In this document: positions 1 through 7,433 of the stretch, one piece after another
How positions within the stretch are numbered: position 1 is the stretch's first letter
How the letters are laid out: each line of letters opens with the position of its first letter
NCBI RefSeq assembly: GCF_008014775.2
Contig: NZ_CP144914.1
Coordinates: forward strand, 1,178,001-1,242,000
Source of the DNA: Alkalicoccus halolimnae
GTDB lineage: Bacteria; Bacillota; Bacilli; Bacillales; Salisediminibacteriaceae
Length of the DNA stretch: 64,000 nt
Direction: 5' to 3'
Position numbers and translations under genes: made by a program
Notes under the pieces: model-generated
Databases searched by the model: none
What the model was told of the DNA's origin: nothing
Seen by the model: the letters and a program-made list of their open reading frames with translations, nothing else

Positions 1-389
1 TAAAAGGGTATCTCAATCAGTTTCTGGAAGCCGATAAAGTTGTCATTGCATTTCCGCTGTGGAATTTCGCTGTACCCGCCGTCCTGCACACGTATTTTGA
101 TTACCTGTGCCAGGCTGGTACCACTTTCAAATATACAGAAGCAGGCCCGATTGGTTTAATGGCAGACAAAAAAGTAATGCTGTTGAATGCGCGTGGAGGA
201 GTTTACTCGGAAGGAGCAGCTTCTTCAATGGAAATGGCCGTCAACTATGTGGAAACCATTATGAACTTCTTCGGCATTGAAGACCGCCTGAGCGTTATCA
301 TAGAGGGACACAATCAATTTCCTGATAAAGCTGAGGAAATCATCCAGGAAGGACTCGAAAAAGCAGAGAAGCAGGCAGCAAGCTTCTAA
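1..389 (+). CDS. azoR: FMN-dependent NADH-azoreductase, C-terminal part (gene cut by window start)
   Basis: The reading frame is open from base 3, so the start lies outside the window. About 128 residues are visible. They include the flavodoxin-like segment [20 protein letters not shown] and the loop [10 protein letters not shown], both typical of the AzoR family, which reduces azo compounds and quinones using NADH and FMN as a cytosolic homodimer. The ATG at 159 is internal, because the frame upstream encodes conserved AzoR sequence. A strong terminator follows directly, so it is the last gene of its transcript. Confidence 0.9.
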   Translation, partial: KGYLNQFLEADKVVIAFPLWNFAVPAVLHTYFDYLCQAGTTFKYTEAGPIGLMADKKVMLLNARGGVYSEGAASSMEMAVNYVETIMNFFGIEDRLSVIIEGHNQFPDKAEEIIQEGLEKAEKQAASF

Positions 390-408
390 ATAACTGTTAA
401 ACAAATAC

Positions 409-449
409 AAAAAAACTGCTCCGGGGGGTGTATCCGGAGCAGTTTTTTG
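409..449 (+). terminator. Intrinsic terminator after azoR
   Basis: The inverted repeat AAAACTGCTCCGG / CCGGAGCAGTTTT with a short loop is followed by a T run. Because of the flanking A and T runs it could also end transcripts arriving on the minus strand, including that of the peptide gene whose stop codon lies about 10 bases away at 460. Confidence 0.85.
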
Positions 450-459
450 CTATAAATAT

Positions 460-570
460 TTATCCGTGACGGTAGGGAAGACCTCCTCCAAGAGTTTCCA
501 TCATTTCTAAAGCACCAACCGGGGAAGCGAACATCATTACTGCTAAAAAACATACGATAAAAATTTTCAT
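460..570 (-). CDS. 36-residue secreted peptide precursor, candidate pheromone of the adjacent PlcR-like regulator
   Basis: ATG at 570-568, stop at 462-460. An excellent ribosome site (AAGGAGGG) sits 7-8 bases upstream. The product begins MK, has an uninterrupted hydrophobic stretch (residues 3-15) and a signal-peptidase-like site PVGA at residues 17-20, leaving a roughly 16-residue tail that ends LGGGLPYRHG. Size, signal peptide and position beside a PlcR-type receptor gene all fit a pre-pheromone. PapR, the PlcR ligand, also ends in an LPF-containing peptide, so the LPY near this C-terminus is suggestive. The gene is divergent from the regulator, as with Rgg/SHP pairs. The peptide's secretion, processing and binding are inferred. 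A small secreted protein of other function is the alternative. Confidence 0.72.
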   Translation of the reverse strand: MKIFIVCFLAVMMFASPVGALEMMETLGGGLPYRHG

Positions 571-729
571 GTAAAGCCCTCCTTGATGGTATGATAAGAA
601 TACGTCCCAAAAGATCGTCTTCTAAGTAACAGTATGCCATATAAAAAAAGATAAGGAAAAAACTGTATCGCCTGAAAATATTGCAAACTTCACTATAATG
701 ATTGTTTTAGCTCCATTTTAATAAAAAAA

Positions 730-745
730 TATTCATATAAGAATA
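730..745. promoter_or_regulatory. Palindrome upstream of the PlcR-like gene, possible operator
   Basis: TATTC-ATATAA-GAATA is a perfect 5-bp-arm inverted repeat ending 22 bases before the regulator start codon, between the two divergent genes. A TATAAT hexamer at 694-699 could be the -10 box of the regulator, which would place the palindrome in its leader. An autoregulatory site is an inference; the sequence does not match the PlcR box TATGNA-N4-TNCATA. Confidence 0.35.
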
Positions 746-767
746 TAGAATATGGAGGGAAAGGTGT

Positions 768-1670
768 ATGGAAATCGATTTGGGTAGAAAAGTGAGAGAT
801 TTACGCAAGTTTTATGGCATTTCCCAGAAAGAAGTTTGTGAAAATATCTGTAACCAGAGCTACATAAGTAAACTGGAAAAAGGACTAGTCCATCCATCGG
901 CCAACATGCTCTCGATGCTTGCGGATCGTCTGGGGGTGAGCACCCAGTACTTCTTTGATTACTTTGTCGACGTGACCCAGGTTAATTACGTGTACCAGGT
1001 TATCGATTTTATTTCCAAAAACCTGGACCGTGCCAAGTATGAAGATGTACTAGCGATGGTGGAGGCAGAAGAAAAAAATCCTCTGTTTAGAGGTCACCAG
1101 CTCCAGCAGTTTTTACTCTGGCGAAAAGGAATTTGTATTTTCCATATCGATGAAAATAAATTCAAGGCAATATCATTTCTCGATAAAGCTATTGAACAAT
1201 CTGAAACCACTAATAAAAATAAATCAGAAATAGAATTAGATATTTTATTAAGTAAAGCTAATATTTATAGTATGGTAGATGAACATAATCATGCTGCAGC
1301 TCTTTATGAAGAACTTTTATCTGCAAGTCGAAAACATCCTTATCTGCAGAACGATAAATTAGTTTTGCGAATCTATTACAATTACAGTAAAAATCAATTT
1401 GATCAAAATCAATTTAAAAAATCTGTAGGACTAGCTAAGAGTGGAATTAAGCAATGTCTTAATACAGACTCTTTATATATGTTAGCTGATCTTTATTTCC
1501 AATGCGGTCAAAGTCTCTGGCACAGCAATAAGAAACAAATAGAAGAACCGCTTCTATATTTAGAAAAATCCCGAAATGTTTTTATGCTTCGTGAAAATGA
1601 AGAATTTGCAGGTTTCGTTGAAGAAGAGATTGAAGATATTAAGAATTATGTTAAACATACAGATCTTTAA
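768..1670 (+). CDS. PlcR-like peptide-sensing transcription regulator (HTH_XRE + TPR)
   Basis: 300 residues. An XRE-type helix-turn-helix spans roughly residues 6-60 (ISQKEVCENICNQSYISKLE), followed by TPR-like helical repeats to the end. Length (PlcR is 285) and local resemblance, including LQQFLLW where PlcR has FQQFLQW, place it in the RNPP family, whose members bind a re-imported peptide in the TPR groove and then activate target genes. The start is an ATG with AGGGAAAGG upstream. A divergent signal-peptide gene at 460-570 is the likely ligand source. The first ~380 bases have codon use like the neighbours, but from about 1150 the gene becomes markedly A/T-rich, so the sensor half may have a different history. 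The genes it controls are unknown. Confidence 0.85.
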   Translation: MEIDLGRKVRDLRKFYGISQKEVCENICNQSYISKLEKGLVHPSANMLSMLADRLGVSTQYFFDYFVDVTQVNYVYQVIDFISKNLDRAKYEDVLAMVEAEEKNPLFRGHQLQQFLLWRKGICIFHIDENKFKAISFLDKAIEQSETTNKNKSEIELDILLSKANIYSMVDEHNHAAALYEELLSASRKHPYLQNDKLVLRIYYNYSKNQFDQNQFKKSVGLAKSGIKQCLNTDSLYMLADLYFQCGQSLWHSNKKQIEEPLLYLEKSRNVFMLRENEEFAGFVEEEIEDIKNYVKHTDL

Positions 1671-1749
1671 TTTTAGTCCTAATTTGATAGTCTTACAAGC
1701 AGAACCAGAAAGGAGTATTTTCAACTTATTAAGAAATAAATTCTGAGTG

Positions 1750-1885
1750 ACAGGTCACCGGAGTAGGAATGGGTGACTCCGAAGCGATAAAGGACGAGCC
1801 GAAGATCCATTTCTTCCAACCTGTGGGAGGAAGAAATTAGCTGAGGCCGTCCCGCTCGGAAAGCATCCCCATGGAAACAAAGGTG
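1750..1885 (-). repeat. Dispersed GC-rich core repeat, minus orientation
   Basis: This holds the core shared by repeats across the window: on the minus strand CCATGGGGATGCTTTCCGAG, then CCTCAGCTAATT, GATCTTCGGCTCGTCC and a GGAGTC box. The ends seen in the longer elements are not recognisable, so it is a decayed copy. The rest of the gap 1671-1972 shows nothing clear beyond the leader of the next gene. Confidence 0.7.
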
Positions 1886-1972
1886 GTCTTTACTTTAATC
1901 GAATTGAACTTGAATTTAAATGTATATTATAGACAGCAATAAAACGGATTTAAAAATTGGAGGTTTGAGAAG

Positions 1973-2521
1973 ATGGAACTGGTCGTAAATGGTGTTACCC
2001 TGGAAATCGTGCGAGGAGATATTACCCGGCAGCCAGGATTAGACTGTATCGTAAGTTCAGCAAACGCTCAACTGAAGAAAGGGGAAGGTGTTTCGGGAGA
2101 TGTCCACCGGGCCGCTGGACCGACACTGGACGAAGCTGCCCGAAGGTACGCTCCTGTACGGCCGGGAGAAGTGAGGATCACAGAAGGCTATCACCTTCCG
2201 AATGACTATATTATCCACTGCCGGGGACCTGCTTATGGTAAAGATTATCCGGCTGATGTTCTGCTTTTTGCCTGTTACCGAAATATTTTTTCGCTGGCAG
2301 AAAAATATCGGTTGGAAAGCATTGCTATTCCTGCTATTGCTACAGGAGGATGCGGCTATCCAATGCAGGAGGCAGCTGAAGTTGCGCTGCAGGTTTTTAA
2401 AACAGAGTCCAAAGAGTTCAACTATTTGAAGAATGTACGTTTCGTACTTTATTCTGTGAGAGAGCTTGTATTATTTAAAACAGCTCTGCATGTTTTGGAT
2501 GCCGAAAAAGAACTGACGTAA
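1973..2521 (+). CDS. Macro domain protein (ADP-ribose-type ligand binding or hydrolysis)
   Basis: 182 residues forming a single macro domain. It begins with the strand LEIVRGDITR, followed by VSSANAQLKKGEGVSGDVHRAAG in the position of the usual NAAN..L..GGGV..AI..AAG motif, and later IAIPAIATGGCGYP for the conserved substrate loop. Macro domains bind ADP-ribose or O-acetyl-ADP-ribose, and many remove ADP-ribose from proteins. The family's usual first Asn-Ala-Ala-Asn is SSAN here, so catalytic class cannot be fixed. AATTGGAGGTTTGAGAAG precedes the ATG. It is a single gene followed by its own terminator. Confidence 0.85.
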   Translation: MELVVNGVTLEIVRGDITRQPGLDCIVSSANAQLKKGEGVSGDVHRAAGPTLDEAARRYAPVRPGEVRITEGYHLPNDYIIHCRGPAYGKDYPADVLLFACYRNIFSLAEKYRLESIAIPAIATGGCGYPMQEAAEVALQVFKTESKEFNYLKNVRFVLYSVRELVLFKTALHVLDAEKELT

Positions 2522-2614
2522 GCAGAGGAAGCCCCTTTTGAAAACGGGACGAGTTAGAAACAGTTAAAACTCCAGGTGGAGCCAAATGCGAATGTCCGCT
2601 TAATTTATACAAAA

Positions 2615-2648
2615 AACCCGTGCTGATAAAAATCGGCACGGGACTTTC
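2615..2648 (+). terminator. Intrinsic terminator after the macro domain gene
   Basis: CCCGTGCTGAT / ATCGGCACGGG with a four-A loop, preceded by A6 and followed by ACTTTCTTTT. Confidence 0.85.
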
Positions 2649-2713
2649 TTTTATAAATTACGTGCTGTTCTACGCCGGTCTATGATTAAGGATGCTTTCG
2701 AATGGGCTTGTAT

Positions 2714-2989
2714 TTAAACCTGCCAGGGACGGTTCAGCCTGTTTTTTTGACGGATCGGCTGTCCATGTAATTCTTCCTTTTTTACAATTCGGGGTGCCAT
2801 GCCGTTTTCTATCCTGCTTTTTACATTTCCATTCATCCGAAAGACGTGCGGTCTCTGATAAACCCTTGCAGATACCGCTTTACATTCCGGGCAGAAGGCT
2901 GTCTGCTTCTGTCCTCTGGTACTTGAATGCATCTCATGAAAAAATCCGCAACTGTCACAGCAAAAAGAGTATTCAATCAAAGAGGTCAC
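2714..2989 (-). CDS. Small zinc-ribbon protein, FmdB-like, downstream of formamidase
   Basis: About 91 residues. The N-terminal part IEYSFCCDSCG...FCPECK matches the FmdB/CxxC-CxxC zinc-ribbon pattern (usual start P-x-Y-E-Y-x-C-x-x-C-G). The rest is basic with no recognisable fold. The frame opens with GTG directly after the formamidase stop. A TTG at 2980-2978, with AGGTG six bases upstream, would give the family's usual N-terminus and is an equally good start. Such proteins often accompany amidase/formamidase genes and are thought to be regulatory or assembly partners; that role is inferred from context. Confidence 0.65.
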   Translation of the reverse strand: MTSLIEYSFCCDSCGFFHEMHSSTRGQKQTAFCPECKAVSARVYQRPHVFRMNGNVKSRIENGMAPRIVKKEELHGQPIRQKNRLNRPWQV

Positions 2990-4171
2990 CTACTTTTCAG
3001 GGAATGGGTCTTTATCAAAAATATCTTTCGGTATAGCAACAGTACAGCAGGCATTCGGAATATCGACGATGCCGCTGACCCTTCCTTCTACCGGCGCGGT
3101 GCTGAGAAGCATATAAGCCTGCTCACCGGTGTAACCGAGCGTTTTCATGTAATCTATAGCATTTAAACAAGCTCGTTTATAGGCTAAATGAGCATCAAGA
3201 TAATGCTGCTGGCCGCTATGTTCATTTACGGAAACACCTTCAAATACTATATAATCCGTAAAGTGAGGTTCCACTGGACTCGTCCTGAAAACTGGATTGG
3301 ATTTTATTTGATATTTCTCCATTCCGCCTTTAATCACATCTACTTTTAAATCAATCCATCCAGGTATTTCAATACCTCCACAAAAAGAAATTTCCCCGTC
3401 TCCCTGCGAAAAATGAAGATCTCCAACAGAAAGTTTTCCTCCTTCTACGAAAACCGGAAAATAAACGCGGGAGCCGCGGGTAAGGTTTTTAATGTCGCAG
3501 TTTCCTCCGTTTTCCCGCGGCGGGACGGTGCGGGCACCTTCCTTAGCGATTTTATCGAATTGCTCTCCCTTTACATTTCCAATCACAGCACTGTCTATGT
3601 CAGGCAGTTCTGCATAAGGTGGGACACGCTGAGGGTCATGGTCCACTAACTCTTTTTCCCGTTTATTCCATTCGTTCAGCAGCTCATGGGAGGGAGCCGT
3701 GCCGATAAGTCCCGGATGAATCAAACCGGGAAAAGAAACCCCGGGAACATGGCGGGAAGAGGCATAAATGCCGTTAAATTCCCATATGGATTTTGCTGCT
3801 TCCGGAAAGTGAGCTGTTAAAAAGCCTCCGCCGTTTTCATGTGCGAAAATACCGTTAAACCCCCACTCCGCTTCAGGAAATGTTCCAATATCCAAAATAT
3901 CAACGACAAGAAGATCCCCCGGACTGACGCCATTAACATGAACGGGACCGCTCAGTACATGTACCCGTTTTAAATTCACGTTTTTAATATCTGAAACGTC
4001 ATCATTATTAGCAATTTGACCGTCCGTCCAGTCAAGGCATTCCATCCGGAACGATTCTCCTGGATCTGCTGAAAAAACAGCGGGGATGTCCGGGTGCCAA
4101 CGGTTATGACCCGGCATTTCCTGTTGGTCCATCTTTTTATTGAGGTCAATTTTAAAGCGTGTTTTCGGCAT
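2990..4171 (-). CDS. fmdA: Formamidase / acetamidase (FmdA_AmdA family)
   Basis: 393 residues. It hydrolyses formamide or a related short amide to ammonia and the acid. The family signature is clear: MPKTRFKIDL, GHNRWHPDIP, VHVNGVSPGDLLVVDILDIG, the internal IHPGLIGTAPS and PRENGGNCDIKNLTRGSRVYFPVFVEGGKLSVGDLHFSQGDGE, which carries the conserved His/Asp/Glu residues of the active-site region. The start has AAGGAGTG seven bases upstream. The zinc-ribbon gene follows with no gap. The promoter carries a cre-like palindrome, suggesting carbon-source repression. A second family member lies at 33580-34884. Confidence 0.93.
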   Translation of the reverse strand: MPKTRFKIDLNKKMDQQEMPGHNRWHPDIPAVFSADPGESFRMECLDWTDGQIANNDDVSDIKNVNLKRVHVLSGPVHVNGVSPGDLLVVDILDIGTFPEAEWGFNGIFAHENGGGFLTAHFPEAAKSIWEFNGIYASSRHVPGVSFPGLIHPGLIGTAPSHELLNEWNKREKELVDHDPQRVPPYAELPDIDSAVIGNVKGEQFDKIAKEGARTVPPRENGGNCDIKNLTRGSRVYFPVFVEGGKLSVGDLHFSQGDGEISFCGGIEIPGWIDLKVDVIKGGMEKYQIKSNPVFRTSPVEPHFTDYIVFEGVSVNEHSGQQHYLDAHLAYKRACLNAIDYMKTLGYTGEQAYMLLSTAPVEGRVSGIVDIPNACCTVAIPKDIFDKDPFPEK

Positions 4172-4298
4172 TTAGAAGCACTCCTTTTTTTATTGTTTTC
4201 AAAAAAAGCGCACCTTCACAATGACAGCAGCCGGCTTATGTCACCTCCTTTATTCATATGAAAAACAGGAAATAATTACATCCTCTTACAATACAATT

Positions 4299-4328
4299 AT
4301 CATAATTGAGAGCGCTCTCATAAGTCAA
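4299..4328 (-). promoter_or_regulatory. fmdA promoter with an embedded cre-like palindrome
   Basis: On the minus strand TTGACT (4328-4323) and TATGAT (4304-4299) are spaced by 18 bases. The spacer contains TGAGAGCGCTCTCA (4320-4307), a perfect 14-bp palindrome that fits the Bacillus cre consensus TGWNANCGNTNWCA. A site between the -35 and -10 boxes would block polymerase when bound by CcpA or another LacI-family protein. The hexamers and palindrome are seen directly; the regulator is inferred. Confidence 0.7.
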
Positions 4329-4530
4329 TAAAAAAAGAAATTTAATCCAAAATTGTAAAATATATTAACTTGAAAGAACAAAATAGTCTGTAAATCACTT
4401 TAACGAAGGAGGGGATCTGATTCGGGAGACTTTAACTGGAATTAAGCAGGGGTCCTGGAGGTGTCCTTCGAATGGCCGAACTGAAGTTTTCCTGCATGGA
4501 AACGTACTTTCTCGGGCTGGGCTTATATGA
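4329..4530. other. Intergenic stretch with no gene
   Basis: Together with 4172-4298 (the fmdA leader) this is the 425-bp gap between fmdA and the SLH-CAP gene. Fragments such as GCATGGAAACGTACTTTCTC resemble the flank of the dispersed core repeat, but no full copy can be recognised. Confidence 0.4.
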
Positions 4531-4556
4531 AAAAATACCCTCACCAATGGCGAGGG
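4531..4556 (-). terminator. Terminator of the SLH-CAP gene
   Basis: On the minus strand CCCTCGCC-ATT-GGTGAGGG is followed by TATTTTTTC, about 40 bases beyond the stop codon of the upstream gene. Confidence 0.8.
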
Positions 4557-4596
4557 CATTCTCTGATTAACCAGGATAATTCCGGTTTTTATTCTT

Positions 4597-5721
4597 TTAT
4601 TCAGCATAACCTTGTGGATCATCTTCACGACCGTACCAGACGTGAGCATAATTTCCTTCAATTGCTACTCCCATAGTAGTAATCGTTGACCAGGAGTTTT
4701 GACCAGTCATTAAAGCGTTATGAGATTCACTGTTTTTCCAACCGTTCATAGCTTTTTCAACAGTAGCTTCCTCGTTATGCCAGTAGGAATTTTCAAAACC
4801 ATCCCCAGTGTAAACACCATCTGTAATTTCAGAAGGTTTGATTCTTGTTTTCACTCCGTCGTCATCTGAACCACCGTAGCAGACCGGTGTCCAGCTGCCG
4901 TTATCTGACCAGCTGTGCAGGTTACAATCTGTACTTGCTTTTTCCGGGCTGTACGCATTGGAATCCTCTACGTGGGCACGGGCAGTTTCTGTAAGTGAAA
5001 TGGAAACGGACAGAGGGGCAAGGCCCTGTTCTTCACGGTAAGCATTGATGTTTTGAGCTAGCTTCTGCTCATCGGAAGTGAGAGAGAACCCTTCTTCATT
5101 TTCATTATCTTCCAGAGAGGAAACTTTATCCTCTTCTTTAAGAATACGGGTTAAAAACGCAGCCGTTTCAGCGCGTGTACTCTGATTATCAGGATAATAA
5201 TTACCATCGCTGGCGCCCATTGCAATTCCTGCGTCTGCCAGAGATTGGATTTCATCGCTGTAAACGTGGTTTTCTGTATCAGCAAAAGAAGGCGCAGAAT
5301 CAGACCCTGAGAGTTCAAAAGCACGTTTAATTAATACAGCAAGTTCACCGCGGGTAATGTCCCGGGTTCCTTCAAAAGTTGTTTCAGAAGTACCGGTAAT
5401 TACGCCGGCTTCGTATAACGAAGCGACAGCCTGATGAGCGTAGCTGTCCTTATTCAAATCTTCAAATGGAGAAGTAACTTCTGCGTCTTCATCCATACCG
5501 AGAGCACGAAAAATCATGACTGCAGTGTCCTGGCGGCTGATGTTGCTGTCAGGTCGGAAATCCCCGTTTGGAAAGCCGGTGATAATATTCTTTTCCGACA
5601 GTTCTGTTACTTCATCGTAATACCAGCGGTCTTCGCTCACATCAGAATATGCAAGACCAGACGTTGGCAGGCATGTTAAAGCTGCCGCAAATAAACCGAG
5701 CGAAATCATCCAACGTTTCAT
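4597..5721 (-). CDS. Secreted surface protein: three SLH domains plus C-terminal CAP (SCP/PR1) domain
   Basis: From the ATG at 5721 (AGGCGAGG upstream) the protein is 374 residues. A 45-base upstream extension in frame (to 5766) lacks a ribosome site. A signal peptide (MKRWMISLGLFAAALTCLP, cleaved near GLA) leads into three S-layer-homology repeats (about 24-200): YSDVSEDRWYYDEV, FEDLNKDSYAHQAV and FADTENHVYSDEI. These bind pyruvylated secondary cell-wall polymer. After an acidic linker, a CAP domain (about 225-374) starts LTSDEQKLAQNINAYREEQG and includes the HNALMTGQNSWSTITTMGVA region. CAP domains in Bacillaceae occur in spore or wall proteins such as YkwD-type; the molecular activity is not established. 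Monocistronic. Confidence 0.9.
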   Translation of the reverse strand: MKRWMISLGLFAAALTCLPTSGLAYSDVSEDRWYYDEVTELSEKNIITGFPNGDFRPDSNISRQDTAVMIFRALGMDEDAEVTSPFEDLNKDSYAHQAVASLYEAGVITGTSETTFEGTRDITRGELAVLIKRAFELSGSDSAPSFADTENHVYSDEIQSLADAGIAMGASDGNYYPDNQSTRAETAAFLTRILKEEDKVSSLEDNENEEGFSLTSDEQKLAQNINAYREEQGLAPLSVSISLTETARAHVEDSNAYSPEKASTDCNLHSWSDNGSWTPVCYGGSDDDGVKTRIKPSEITDGVYTGDGFENSYWHNEEATVEKAMNGWKNSESHNALMTGQNSWSTITTMGVAIEGNYAHVWYGREDDPQGYAE

Positions 5722-5888
5722 AATACCTCGCCTCTTTCTCTTCTTAAATCGAATGGTTTTATCCATCCCTATAAAAACATATAAATGTTTACATCATCGA
5801 TAATACTCTGTTGGGATAAAAATACAATGTGTGTAATTAAATCGTAACCTAATTGAAATAATTTGTAACAATTATGAGGGAAGTCATT

Positions 5889-6671
5889 TTAAGGCTGCCG
5901 CAGGTCTTTTACTTCCTGCTGCTGCTCCTGCCTTTTAAAAGATTTCAGCCTGTCTTTATTAAATTTAATCATTTTTTCAAAACTTTCATGTTTAACAACA
6001 GGCATTTTGCTGCTTTCTTCCTTCATTAATTCTTCATTTTTCAGGAGCTGCAGGTAAAAAACCTGCTGTGCTTTGGTCAGCCTGTCCCATAGGCCGGCTT
6101 TTTTCATTTCTTCAATCCATTCTCTCAGGATAGGCGTATCTTTTGCCAGAGTATTAACTATTTCGTACTGCAGGACATCGAGCATTGCAGCTGTTTCTAT
6201 GGCATTATCAAGTTCCGTGCTCGTAATCGGCTGTTTGTTATCTTCGAGGTACTGAAGCGTATATTGAAAATCATCATATGTTTTTTTATATTTCAGCTGC
6301 ATATTAAGAACGGTTTTGATCGAGTCATAGCCTTTCTGCAAAGAAGGCTGAGGTTTTTCATCAATTAAATTTAACGGTTTTCTGAAGAAGTCAATGTTTA
6401 CTCCGGCTCTCATCTGTCCCTCGGTTTTTATTTTTTCAGTTAAACTGTAAAAAAGATGAAGTTTTTCATGCGCTTTATGAACGTCTGCACTATTTTCTGT
6501 CCCGTCAGATAAAACGGCACTGCCGGTGATCTGTTTTGCTTTTATGTAGTTGACTAAGTAGTAATCCTGCTCTTTGATTCGGACAGGATAGGGATAAACT
6601 AGTACTTTCTCGATCCAGTTTTTCCTGCGTTTTGCTTTTCGTTTTATTGTTGTTTTTTTAAAATTAATCAC
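5889..6671 (-). CDS. Uncharacterised basic protein
   Basis: 260 residues, GTG start with AGGAGG ten bases upstream. No family was recognised. The N-terminus is very basic (KRKAKRRKNW), followed by a short beta-like segment (VLVYPYPVRIKEQDYYLVNYIKA) and then a long, mostly helical charged body ending in a Gln/Lys-rich tail. The segment QDYYLVNYIKAKQITGSAVL resembles a small ligand or peptidase-propeptide-like strand pair, but this is not enough to name it. There is no signal peptide or membrane segment, so it is probably cytoplasmic. It stands alone between two minus-strand genes with gaps over 100 bp. Confidence 0.7.
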   Translation of the reverse strand: MINFKKTTIKRKAKRRKNWIEKVLVYPYPVRIKEQDYYLVNYIKAKQITGSAVLSDGTENSADVHKAHEKLHLFYSLTEKIKTEGQMRAGVNIDFFRKPLNLIDEKPQPSLQKGYDSIKTVLNMQLKYKKTYDDFQYTLQYLEDNKQPITSTELDNAIETAAMLDVLQYEIVNTLAKDTPILREWIEEMKKAGLWDRLTKAQQVFYLQLLKNEELMKEESSKMPVVKHESFEKMIKFNKDRLKSFKRQEQQQEVKDLRQP

Positions 6672-6768
6672 AAGTACAAGGCCTCCTAATGAATTAAGTA
6701 TGTAAATATAAGTTTATCATAGGAAACACATGTGGCGTCTTTTCTTTGGTTAAGAGATAAAATAAAGG

Positions 6769-6800
6769 GGGGAGGAATTCTCAGCAGAGAACTCCTCCCG
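6769..6800 (-). terminator. Terminator after the DUF1499 gene
   Basis: On the minus strand GGGAGGAGTTCTC-TGCT-GAGAATTCCTCCC is followed by CCCTTTATTTTATC, six bases beyond the stop codon. Confidence 0.75.
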
Positions 6801-6805
6801 TTTCG

Positions 6806-7279
6806 TTATTGAATCATCTGCAGAAAGTCTGCAGCCTCGGTGTATTCTTTTCGGAGCGCTTCCACACGTTTTCTATTTACATCCATATCGTAACAGCCGA
6901 CTCGAGCTCCCGAGCGGACATCGATGTGACCAGATGATTCATTCAGATAAAACTCCGTATCATCTTTAAATTTCATCACAGGAGAGTGGAATACCACGTG
7001 GGCATAATGATCTTCCGCTGCGACCATTTCAGTTCGATCCTGGTTGATAAGAGTTTCTATTAATAAATTCCAGCTGGCTTGGGGGTCGTTATTATAAATA
7101 GGAAAGGGAGCGGTGTACTTCCCCCCTGAAGCCTGGGAGGAGACCGCATTTGGAGTGGGAGGCATTTCTGCTAACATACCATTTTCAACGCCCAGGTCGG
7201 GCTCTTTATTGTTTTTAATTACGAGATAGGCAATGGAAGAGACGAGCAGGGCGGATATTGTTGAGAAAAGAAATTTCAC
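6806..7279 (-). CDS. DUF1499 domain protein, membrane anchored
   Basis: 157 residues. Residues 1-20 form one hydrophobic segment (MKFLFSTISALLVSSIAYLV), acting as an anchor or uncleaved signal. The rest matches DUF1499: HVVFHSPVMKFKDDTEFYLNESSGHIDVRSGARVGCYDMDVNRKRVEALRKEY, where family members have the pattern FRSPLMRFPDDVEF...IHVRSASRVG.SDLGVNR.RVE.LR. The function of DUF1499 is unknown. Start is GTG with GGAGGT nine bases upstream. Divergent from the ElaA gene. Confidence 0.85.
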   Translation of the reverse strand: MKFLFSTISALLVSSIAYLVIKNNKEPDLGVENGMLAEMPPTPNAVSSQASGGKYTAPFPIYNNDPQASWNLLIETLINQDRTEMVAAEDHYAHVVFHSPVMKFKDDTEFYLNESSGHIDVRSGARVGCYDMDVNRKRVEALRKEYTEAADFLQMIQ

Positions 7280-7433
7280 GGGACGATACCTCCAATTATA
7301 ATTTTTTATTACTTTTGTATACTATTTCTAAATACCCTCTCAAGTACAGGCTTAGTCATGATATAATAAATCAAATAAACCCTTTTACAATAAATTCCTT
7401 TTAATGGATATAAATACAGAAAGCAGGGCTGCT

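Noticed and set aside
2692..3036. Plus-strand frames over the formamidase and zinc-ribbon genes
   Set aside because: Opposite-strand shadows of genes with clear family motifs.
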